From positions 1-18,924 of the forward strand of contig JBGQFW010000081.1 of the NCBI GenBank assembly GCA_041497115.1: a DNA stretch of 18,924 bases, in the 5' to 3' direction. Positions 13,205 to 18,924 of this stretch are shown one piece after another. The translations under genes and the position numbers were made by a program. Origin of the DNA: AR5 sp041497115 (lineage in GTDB: Bacteria; Methylomirabilota; Methylomirabilia; Rokubacteriales; CSP1-6). Below the pieces are notes generated by a model. The model saw only the letters and a program-made list of their open reading frames with translations. It was not told the DNA's origin and did not search any database. Within the stretch, counting starts at the first letter, position 1. Each line of letters starts with the position of its first letter.

Positions 13205-13841
13205 GCTCAAGCCGGAGGCCGGCGGGCTCGACCAGGCGCTGGCGCGGGCCGGCGACGGCGCGTTCGTGATCGCCGACGACGGCCGCATCCGCAGCTGGAA
13301 TCGCGCGGCCGAGCAGATCCTCGGTTACGCGGCGCGTGACACCGTCGGCCACCTCTGCTGCGACGTCTTCAGCGGCAACGACACCGAGGGCAATCGCCTC
13401 TGCTACCAGGGCTGCCACGTGATGACGCTCGTGCGGATGGACGAGCCCGTCCAGCACTTCGACATGCGCACGCGCACCAAGGCCGGGCGGCCGGTCTGGC
13501 TGAACATGAGCGTGCTCACGACGGGGAGCGGCCCCGAGCGGCTGACCATCCACCTCTTTCGCGACGTGACGGCGACCAAGGAGCTGGTGACGCTGATCCA
13601 CGAGCGGCTGAGCGCGGCGCCGTCCGTCACCGAGGCGGCCGGCCCGGCGGGGGGGCTCTCGCGGCGGGAGCTGGAGGTCCTGCAGCTCATGACCCAGGGG
13701 CTCAACACCGCCGCCATCGCCGACCGGTTGCACGTGAGCCGCGCCACCGTGCGCAATCACGCCCAGAACATCTTCGCGAAGCTGGGCGTACACAGCCGGC
13801 TCGAGGCGGTGGCCTTCGCCGCCAAGCACCGGCTCTTCTAG
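13188..13841 (+). CDS. PAS-LuxR transcriptional regulator with Cys cluster
   Basis: The product is 217 aa. A PAS domain (about 13-130) starts with ALARAGDGAFVIADDGRIRSWNRAAEQILGY-like features. It contains four cysteines, C57, C58, C72 and C76 (CC-x13-C-x3-C), a candidate redox or metal-sensing site. A linker helix (about 130-155) leads to a LuxR/NarL-type HTH (about 157-216: LSRRELEVLQLMTQGLNTAAIADRLHVS-type, with recognition helix RATVRNHAQNIFAKL). There is no receiver domain, so activity is probably set by the PAS domain. It is a one-component regulator and the best candidate in the window for controlling the adjacent stress operon. The GC-rich stem-loop at 13880 follows it. Confidence 0.92.
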   Translation: MPRPPELKPEAGGLDQALARAGDGAFVIADDGRIRSWNRAAEQILGYAARDTVGHLCCDVFSGNDTEGNRLCYQGCHVMTLVRMDEPVQHFDMRTRTKAGRPVWLNMSVLTTGSGPERLTIHLFRDVTATKELVTLIHERLSAAPSVTEAAGPAGGLSRRELEVLQLMTQGLNTAAIADRLHVSRATVRNHAQNIFAKLGVHSRLEAVAFAAKHRLF

Positions 13842-13879
13842 CAGCCGCCCTACCCCGCTGGTTCGCGCGCATCACCGCT

Positions 13880-13911
13880 GCCGAACGCCTCACGAAAATT
13901 GAGGCGTCGGC
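13880..13911. terminator. Stem-loop downstream of the PAS-LuxR gene
   Basis: GCCG-(a)-ACGCCTCA pairs with TGAGGCGT-CGGC (12 bp with one bulged A) around a CGAAAAT loop, 39 nt after the PAS-LuxR stop. It has no T-tract, so termination may be Rho-assisted. It separates the stress region from the TetR-bcr unit. The rest of the gap (13842-13982) holds the TetR palindrome and nothing else that I can support. Confidence 0.5.
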
Positions 13912-13954
13912 CGGATTCCAGACAGGCGACCGCCCGCCTTAGGCTACGGCCATT

Positions 13955-13968
13955 CGAACGTCCGTTCG
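13955..13968. promoter_or_regulatory. Candidate TetR autoregulatory operator
   Basis: CGAACG-TC-CGTTCG is a perfect 14-bp palindrome that ends 14 nt before the TetR GTG start and just before its GGAGG (13972-13976). The size and position are typical of TetR-family operators. Binding here would block transcription of the regulator and the coupled bcr genes. Confidence 0.5.
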
Positions 13969-13982
13969 GTCGGAGGTTCGGC

Positions 13983-14606
13983 GTGGCGATCGGCGAGCGG
14001 TGCGACGGGATCCGGACGGTGGCGCTGACGGTGATCGCGCGGCGCGGCTTCCACCAGGCGTCGATCCGCGAGATCGCGCGGCTGGCCCGCCTCTCGCTGG
14101 CCGGCCTCTACCACTACGTGCGGGGCAAGGACGAGCTGCTGTTCCTCGTGCTCGACCGGGCGCTCGCCACGCTGCTCGCCATGGCCGACGCCGCGCTGGC
14201 GGAGGCCCGCACGCCGGAGACGCGCCTGCTCGCGCTGATCCGCACCCACCTGGAGTTCGGCTTCCGGCACGCCGACGCGCTGCGCGTGGTGAACCGTGAC
14301 TGGGAGCTGGTGGCGGGCGCGCACCGGGCGGAGATCGTCGCCCGGCGGCGCGCGTATATGGACCGGTGGCTGGCGGTGCTGGCCGAGCTCGACCCGCACG
14401 CGCGCCCGGGCCGCGCGCTCTTCTCCGCCACCAACGTGGTGCTCGGCATGCTCAACGGCATCGCGACCCCCGCCTTCCTGAGGACGGCCGACGATCCCCG
14501 CGTCCTCGCGGGCGAGATCGGACGCCTCTTCCTCTACGGGTTCCTCGAACGCGCCGGGGACGACGGCGAGCCCGCCGGCGCGCTGGGAGGGACGCATGAC
14601 GCCTGA
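13983..14606 (+). CDS. TetR/AcrR-family transcriptional regulator
   Basis: The product is 207 aa. GTG 13983 is chosen because GGAGG at 13972-13976 gives a 6-nt spacing and the N-terminal helix begins normally there. A longer frame upstream would run through the operator and stem-loop. The N-terminal HTH (about 10-55) contains ALTVIARRGFHQASIREIA, then a turn and LAGLYHYVRGKDELLF, which is the TetR signature. The C-terminal ligand domain (about 60-195) resembles TetR regulators of fatty-acid or aromatic acyl-CoA metabolism. It overlaps the bcrC-like start by 11 nt, so it is co-transcribed with the reductase and probably senses a pathway CoA ester. The ligand is inferred from context only. Confidence 0.9.
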   Translation: MAIGERCDGIRTVALTVIARRGFHQASIREIARLARLSLAGLYHYVRGKDELLFLVLDRALATLLAMADAALAEARTPETRLLALIRTHLEFGFRHADALRVVNRDWELVAGAHRAEIVARRRAYMDRWLAVLAELDPHARPGRALFSATNVVLGMLNGIATPAFLRTADDPRVLAGEIGRLFLYGFLERAGDDGEPAGALGGTHDA

Positions 14607-15750
14607 CGCCGTCCTCGAGGACTGTCGCGCGCTGGTCGGCCGCCCGCTCGGCGCCGTCGCCCGGCAGTGGAAGGAGACGCATGCGGGCGGTCGCGCCGTC
14701 GCTGCCTATCCGGTGTGGGCCCCCGCCGAGGTGATCCACGCCGCCGGCATGCTGCCGCTGGCCCTGCTGGGCGGCGGCGCCAGCGTCGAGCTGACTCACG
14801 CCGACGCCCGCTTCCAGTCGTTCGTGTGCTCGATCGCCAAGTCCACCCTCGAGCTCGGCTTCCAGGGGCTGGTCGCCGGCGTGGACGGCATCGTGTTCTC
14901 CAACATCTGCGACGTCGCCCGCAACCTCGGCTCGATCTACCGGCGCAACTTCCCCGACGTCTTCGTGGAGTATCTGCACCTGCCGCAGAACTCCACCTCG
15001 CCGAGCGTGCGCGGGTACCTGGCGGGGGAGCTGCGGCGGCTGGCCGAGGGGTTCGAGCGGGCGTTCGGCCTGCGCGTCGGCGAGCCGGCGCTGGCCAAGT
15101 CCATCGAGACCTACGACCACCTCCGCGCACGCGTGCGCGCGCTCTACGCGCTGCGCATCGCCGAGCCGCACGTGCTGGCCACCACCGAGCTGTACGCGGT
15201 CCTCCGGGCGGCCGCGCTGGCGCCGCCGGAAGAATCGAGCGCCCGGCTCGACGTCCTGCTCGCCGGGCTGCCGCAGCGGGCGGCCCGCCCGCGCGACCGC
15301 CTGCGGGTCGTGGTGGAAGGCGTGTTCTGCGAGCAGCCGCCCCTCGGGCTGCTGGAGGTCCTCGAGGAGGCCGGCTGCTACGTCGTGGAGGACGACCTCC
15401 TGCTCGGCTGGCGCTGGTTCACCGGCGACGTGGCGGGCGACGGCGATCCGTTCGAGCGGCTGGCGGCGGCCTACGTGGACCGCGCGGTGCCGTCCTCGAC
15501 CCGCCACGAGAGCCGGGAGCACCGCGCGGCCGGCCTCATCGAGAAGGTCCGCCGGGCCCGGGCCGACGCGGTGATCTTCATGCCGGCCAAGTTCTGCGAG
15601 CCGGCGCTCTTCGACTACGTGCTGATGAAGCAGGGGCTGGACCGCGCCGGCATCCCGCACCAGGTCGCCGAGTTCGAGGAGAAGATGTGGACCTTCGAGC
15701 GCGCGCGCAACGAGATCGAGACGTTCGTGGAATCCATGTTGTTCGAGTAG
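14596..15750 (+). CDS. bcrC: Class I benzoyl-CoA reductase, subunit C (BcrC/BadD/BzdN-like)
   Basis: The 384-aa protein belongs to the 2-hydroxyacyl-CoA dehydratase/benzoyl-CoA reductase (HgdB-like) family and has the length typical of the C subunit. Cysteines in family positions are C78 (FQSFVCSIAKS), C105 (FSNICDVARN) and C334 (MPAKFCEPALFDY). They are likely ligands of a [4Fe-4S] cluster. With subunit B it forms the active-site module that reduces the aromatic ring of benzoyl-CoA to the cyclohexa-1,5-diene carboxyl-CoA. GGGAGGG at 14585-14591 precedes the ATG, which overlaps the TetR gene. The following B, A and D genes support the reductase call over a dehydratase. The exact substrate, benzoyl-CoA or a substituted analogue such as 3-methylbenzoyl-CoA, cannot be fixed here. 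Confidence 0.88.
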   Translation: MTPDAVLEDCRALVGRPLGAVARQWKETHAGGRAVAAYPVWAPAEVIHAAGMLPLALLGGGASVELTHADARFQSFVCSIAKSTLELGFQGLVAGVDGIVFSNICDVARNLGSIYRRNFPDVFVEYLHLPQNSTSPSVRGYLAGELRRLAEGFERAFGLRVGEPALAKSIETYDHLRARVRALYALRIAEPHVLATTELYAVLRAAALAPPEESSARLDVLLAGLPQRAARPRDRLRVVVEGVFCEQPPLGLLEVLEEAGCYVVEDDLLLGWRWFTGDVAGDGDPFERLAAAYVDRAVPSSTRHESREHRAAGLIEKVRRARADAVIFMPAKFCEPALFDYVLMKQGLDRAGIPHQVAEFEEKMWTFERARNEIETFVESMLFE

Positions 15751-15777
15751 CGGGAGCAGCGGAACGAGGAGGGCGCA

Positions 15778-17061
15778 ATGCCGCCACAGGTGATCGAGCG
15801 GGCGTATCAGGGGCGCGTGCATCAGCGCTCGCGCGAGCTGATGTCGGCGTGGATGGCCGAGCTGGGCCGCGCCGAGGCCGAGGGACGGCCGACCGCCGCC
15901 CTCATGATCTCCGGCAACTGCGTGGAGCTGCTCCGGGCCTGCCACCTGCTGCCGATGTTCCCCGAGGTCACCGCGCTGCAGAACGCGATCCGCCACAAGT
16001 CGCTGCCGCTCATCCTCAAGGCCGAGCAGGCCGGCTACTCCAGCGACAACTGCGCCTACGTCAAGGCCGACATCGGGCTGCTCCTCGAGGGCGGCATGGG
16101 CCCCGGCCGGCCGCTCCCGTTCCCGACCCTCACCGTCTGCAACTACGTCGGCTGCAACGTCTACGTGAAGTGGTTCGAGCACCTGGCCGACGTCAGCGGC
16201 AGCCGGCTGTTCATGCTCGACGTGCCGTTCGCCCGCACCGACGCGCCCCGCGAGGCCGACGTCCGCTACGTGGTGAGCCAGCTGCGCGAGCTCATCGCCC
16301 TCGCCGAGTCCGTCACCGGCGTCCCCTTCGACATCGACGAGCTGCGCGAGATCCTCGCCGACTCGGCCCGGGCCCAGGACGGCTACGCGCGGTGCAAGCA
16401 CCTGACCAAGCACCACCCCGCGCCGTTCGACGCGTACTTCGACTCGATCAACATGATGGGGCCGATCAACGTGCTGCGCGGCACCCGCGAGGCCGCCGCG
16501 TTCTTCGACGAGGCGGTGGCGGAGTTCGAGGCGCTCGCCGCCCAGGGGCTCGGCCCGCTCTCCGAGGAGCGCTTCCGCACCGTCGTCGAGGGGCCGCCCC
16601 CGTACCCGTACTACAAGAACTTCCGCAACCTCATGAGCCGCTGGGGCGCGGTGGCCGTGCAGTCCACCTACTCGACGGTCGGCGGCATCTGGGAGTTCGG
16701 CTTCCGCCACGACCCCCGGCGCCCGCTGGAGTCCATCGCCGAGCAGATGCTCCGCGAGAACCTCACCAACCGCTCGATCGTCGCGCGCTACGGGCAGATC
16801 CGCCGCTACGTGGAGGAGTGGGAGGCCGACGCGCTGGTCATCCACTCGGTCAAGTCCTGCCGCCTGTTCTCGGCCGGCCAGGGCGACATGCGCGAGTACT
16901 TCATCAAGGAGCTCGGCGTGCCGACGCTGCTGGTCGAGTCCGACCTGGAGGACCCGCGCTACTACGCCGAGGCCCAGATCAAGAACCGGATCGACGCGTT
17001 CTTCGAGTCGCTCGAGCACCGGAAGCTGGTGAGCCACGCGGGCCAGGCGGGAGGACAGTGA
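15778..17061 (+). CDS. bcrB: Class I benzoyl-CoA reductase, subunit B (BcrB/BadE/BzdO-like)
   Basis: The 427-aa protein is an HgdA-like subunit of the benzoyl-CoA reductase/2-hydroxyacyl-CoA dehydratase family, close to the usual 430-450 aa of BcrB. Candidate cluster ligands are C92 (SSDNCAYVKADIG), C126 (CNYVGCN) and C361 (HSVKSCR). C48 lies in ISGNCVELL. GAGGAGG at 15766-15772 gives strong initiation 5 nt before the ATG. It follows bcrC by 27 nt, and its TGA shares one base with the start of the A subunit (TGATG). The encoded B-C dimer receives electrons at very low potential from the A-D ATPase module. The sequence is intact, with no frameshift. Confidence 0.9.
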   Translation: MPPQVIERAYQGRVHQRSRELMSAWMAELGRAEAEGRPTAALMISGNCVELLRACHLLPMFPEVTALQNAIRHKSLPLILKAEQAGYSSDNCAYVKADIGLLLEGGMGPGRPLPFPTLTVCNYVGCNVYVKWFEHLADVSGSRLFMLDVPFARTDAPREADVRYVVSQLRELIALAESVTGVPFDIDELREILADSARAQDGYARCKHLTKHHPAPFDAYFDSINMMGPINVLRGTREAAAFFDEAVAEFEALAAQGLGPLSEERFRTVVEGPPPYPYYKNFRNLMSRWGAVAVQSTYSTVGGIWEFGFRHDPRRPLESIAEQMLRENLTNRSIVARYGQIRRYVEEWEADALVIHSVKSCRLFSAGQGDMREYFIKELGVPTLLVESDLEDPRYYAEAQIKNRIDAFFESLEHRKLVSHAGQAGGQ

Positions 17062-17873
17062 TGAGCTTCGGCGCCGGAGTCGACGTCGGCTCCACCCAGA
17101 CCAAGGCGGTCATCGTGGACGCCTCCCGGGCGATCGTCGCCCGCGCGCTGATCCCCACCGGGGCCAACGTCTCCCGCGCCGGCGAGCGCGCGTTCGTCGC
17201 GGCGTGCGAGGAGGCGGGAGTCGCGCGGGAGGCGATCGCCTACGTCGTCGGCACCGGCTACGGCCGCTACAAGGTGACGTTCGGCGACGCCCAGATCACC
17301 GAGATCACCTGCCACGCCCGCGGCGCGCAGGCGCTGTTCCCGGCGACCCGGACCGTCATCGACATGGGCGGGCAGGACACCAAGGCGATCAAGGTCGGCG
17401 CCGACGGCTCGGTGATCGACTTCTCGATGAACGACAAGTGCGCGGCCGGCACCGGCCGTTTCCTGTCGGCCGCCGCCGACGTCACCGGCGTCAGCCTCGA
17501 CGAGATCGGGCCGCGCTCGCTCGCCGCCACCGAGCCGGTGCGGCTGACCTCGGTCTGCACCGTGTTCGTGGAGTCCGACATCATGTCCTACCTCGCCCAG
17601 CGCAAGACGATCGAGGACATCCTGGGCGGCGTGCACAAGGCGATCGCCGCGCGCACGGTGGCGCTGGTCCGCCGGGTCGGCGTCGAGGACGAGGTCACCT
17701 TCACCGGCGGCGTCTCCCGCAACGTCGGCATGGTGCGCGCGCTCGAGGCCGTGCTGGGCCGGCCGGTCAACGTCGGCGCCGACGGCCACTTCATCGGCGC
17801 GCTGGGGGCCGCGCTCTTCGCGCTGGAGCGCGCCGGCGCGGCGGCAACCGCGGCGGCCGCCGGGAGGGGCTAG
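17061..17873 (+). CDS. bcrA: Benzoyl-CoA reductase ATPase/activator, subunit A-like (BadF/BadG/BcrA/BcrD family)
   Basis: The 270-aa protein belongs to the ASKHA-fold activator family. The phosphate-1 loop is DVGSTQTKAV (8-17). The catalytic-region motif MGGQDTK contains D106. The cluster cysteines are C127 (NDKCAAGTGRF) and C166 (SVCTVFVESD). These positions coincide with the Cys127 and Cys166 that, as I recall, ligate the interfacial [4Fe-4S] cluster of the HgdC activator. It uses ATP to energise electrons for ring reduction. Thauera BcrA is, as I recall, considerably longer, so this short form is closer in size to the Azoarcus-type BzdP/Q. It is translationally coupled to bcrB, with a GGGAGGA site before the ATG. 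Confidence 0.88.
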   Translation: MSFGAGVDVGSTQTKAVIVDASRAIVARALIPTGANVSRAGERAFVAACEEAGVAREAIAYVVGTGYGRYKVTFGDAQITEITCHARGAQALFPATRTVIDMGGQDTKAIKVGADGSVIDFSMNDKCAAGTGRFLSAAADVTGVSLDEIGPRSLAATEPVRLTSVCTVFVESDIMSYLAQRKTIEDILGGVHKAIAARTVALVRRVGVEDEVTFTGGVSRNVGMVRALEAVLGRPVNVGADGHFIGALGAALFALERAGAAATAAAAGRG

Positions 17874-17875
17874 CC

Positions 17876-18676
17876 ATGCTCATCGCCGGGATCGACATCG
17901 GCTCGGGCACGACCAAGGCCGTCCTGGTGGACGGCGAGGCGACGGCGCGGGGGCGCGGGCTCGTGCGGACCCGGGCCGACTTCGAGAAGGTCACGCGCGA
18001 GGCGCTGGCGTCGGCGTGCGCGGACGCCGGCGTCGCCGCCGACGCGGTCGGCTACATCGCCACCACGGGCCTCGGCCGCTACGCCGTCCCCTTCCGGGAC
18101 ATCCAGATCACCGACCTCACCTGCGGCGCCCGCGGCGCCGCCGCGCTCGTCCCGGCGACGCGCTACGTGCTGGACATCGGCGCCCAGTGCTCGCGCGCCA
18201 TCAAGCTGCGCGAGGGGGGCAAGGTCAAGGAGTTCCACATGAACGAGAAGTGCGCGGCGGGCTCGGGCGGGTTCCTCGAGCGCGCCGCCAAGTATCTCGA
18301 GGTCGATCTCGCCGACATCGGGCCGATGTCGCTCGGCGCCGCCGCCCCCCAGCCGATCTCCAGCGTGTGCGCCGTGCTGGCGGAGTCCGAGATCATCAAC
18401 CACATCTCCGAGGGCGTCGGCGTGGAGAACATCCTGCGCGGCATCCACAACTCGCTCGCCGACCGCGCGCTGAGCCTGCTCAAGCGGGTGGGGCTCGACG
18501 GCGAGGTCACGCTCATCGGCGGCGTGGCGCTGCAGGCCGGCATGGTGGCGGCGCTGCGGGCCACGCTGGGCGTCCCGGTGAGCGTGCCGGACGCGCCCCA
18601 GTTCACCACCGCGCTCGGCGCGGCGCTGCTCGGCCTGCAGCGCTGGCGCAAGCTCTCGACCGCTCAGGCGGCATGA
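17876..18676 (+). CDS. bcrD: Benzoyl-CoA reductase ATPase/activator, subunit D-like
   Basis: The 266-aa protein is the second ASKHA activator, paralogous to the preceding gene. It has the phosphate loop DIGSGTTKAV (7-16), cluster cysteines C126 (NEKCAAGSGGF) and C165 (SSVCAVLAES), and a C-terminal TLIGGVALQAGM motif. The MGGQD motif of the A subunit is replaced by IGAQC, with C105 where the other subunit has Asp. This suggests an asymmetric A-D heterodimer in which this half may be catalytically weaker. Two non-identical activators separate true benzoyl-CoA reductases from dehydratases, which use one homodimeric activator. GGGAGGGG at 17862-17869 precedes the ATG. The A/D naming follows gene order and the degenerate motif. 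Confidence 0.85.
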   Translation: MLIAGIDIGSGTTKAVLVDGEATARGRGLVRTRADFEKVTREALASACADAGVAADAVGYIATTGLGRYAVPFRDIQITDLTCGARGAAALVPATRYVLDIGAQCSRAIKLREGGKVKEFHMNEKCAAGSGGFLERAAKYLEVDLADIGPMSLGAAAPQPISSVCAVLAESEIINHISEGVGVENILRGIHNSLADRALSLLKRVGLDGEVTLIGGVALQAGMVAALRATLGVPVSVPDAPQFTTALGAALLGLQRWRKLSTAQAA

Positions 18677-18708
18677 GCCCGCACGCCGGCGCCGGCAAGG
18701 AGGCCGCG

Positions 18709-18924
18709 ATGAAGGACACCGTCACCGTGCGGGCCGTGGAGTTGCATGACCTCGACGCCGTCGTCGCCATCGACGAGCGGCTGACGGGCCGGTCGCGCAA
18801 GGACTACTGGCGCACCCGCTTCGACATCGCGGCGCTGCGGCCGCCGTGGATGTCCTCGCTGGCCGAGCTGGACGGCCGCGTCGTCGGCTTCCTGTTCGGG
18901 TGGGTCGGCGAGTCGGAGTTCGGC
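18709..18924 (+). CDS. GNAT-family N-acetyltransferase (5' part; runs off the window)
   Basis: The 72 visible residues are open at the right edge. ATG 18709 is chosen because AAGGAGG at 18697-18703 lies 5 nt upstream. The in-frame ATG 18673, overlapping the bcrD stop, is a weaker alternative. VTVRAVELHDLDAVVAIDERLTGRSRKDYW is the N-terminal strand and helix of a GNAT fold, followed by SLAELDGRVVGFLFGWVGESEFG, the beginning of the central sheet. The acetyl-CoA loop lies beyond the window. It is in the same orientation as bcr, 32 nt downstream, and could be part of that operon. An acyl-lysine regulatory role is speculative. Confidence 0.75.
   Translation, partial: MKDTVTVRAVELHDLDAVVAIDERLTGRSRKDYWRTRFDIAALRPPWMSSLAELDGRVVGFLFGWVGESEFG

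Noticed and set aside
14452..17037. 861-aa open frame on the minus strand
   Set aside because: It is antisense to tetR, bcrC and bcrB, with low-complexity His/Arg/Glu/Gly composition typical of non-coding frames in high-GC DNA, and has no recognisable domain. The same applies to the long minus-strand frames at 402-1913, 1914-3362 and 5271-7184.
14596..18676. 2-hydroxyacyl-CoA dehydratase operon
   Set aside because: Dehydratases use one homodimeric activator. Two different activator genes in C-B-A-D order fit benzoyl-CoA reductase better, though a phylogeny has not been run.

Overview
The window is very G+C-rich (roughly 70-75% by eye). It is densely packed with short, mostly co-directional genes that overlap by 1-17 nt (ATGA, GTGA and TGATG junctions) and usually have clear AGGAGG-type ribosome binding sites. 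There are no rRNA or tRNA genes, transposases or CRISPR arrays. Gene content and codon use suggest an uncultivated soil or subsurface bacterium. A Methylomirabilota/Rokubacteria-like lineage would fit; a high-GC deltaproteobacterial or myxobacterial lineage cannot be excluded. This assignment is inference only.

Region 1 (1-7723, + strand): the tail of an APH-fold kinase, a protein with two tandem APS-kinase-like P-loop domains, a two-CBS protein, a receiver-only response regulator, a P2-like cation ATPase with a half-size GDT1/UPF0016 transporter, a fused ADP-forming acyl-CoA synthetase, and a small monoheme cytochrome c. A long stem-loop covers both stop codons at the convergent junction with a minus-strand GNAT acetyltransferase (7730-8272).

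Region 2 (8273-12838): a structured gap carries a near-perfect sigma-54 (-24/-12) element. Downstream lie an HTH-less biotin-protein ligase, four UspA-family proteins (one a double-domain protein, one with a C-terminal CX2C-X8-CX2C metal-ribbon motif), a DUF2267 protein, a DUF6335-like protein and a frameshifted HPF/RaiA-type ribosome hibernation factor. The frameshift lies on a GGGGGGC heptamer followed by a stem-loop.

Region 3 (12839-13841): a second, weaker sigma-54-like element precedes a 69-aa Cys-rich protein and a PAS-LuxR regulator with four clustered cysteines.

Region 4 (13842-18676): a stem-loop, a TetR-type regulator preceded by a palindrome, and a complete four-gene set for an ATP-dependent (class I) benzoyl-CoA reductase in the order C-B-A-D. 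A second GNAT gene runs off the right edge.

Taken together, regions 1-3 resemble a dormancy/low-oxygen survival island. The combination of APH+kinase, CBS, Usp, P2-type ATPase and hibernation factor parallels the mycobacterial DosR regulon. It is coupled to energy conservation by ADP-forming CoA ligase, and a Cys-rich PAS-LuxR protein is a candidate regulator. It borders an anaerobic aromatic-reduction operon that appears to have its own TetR control.
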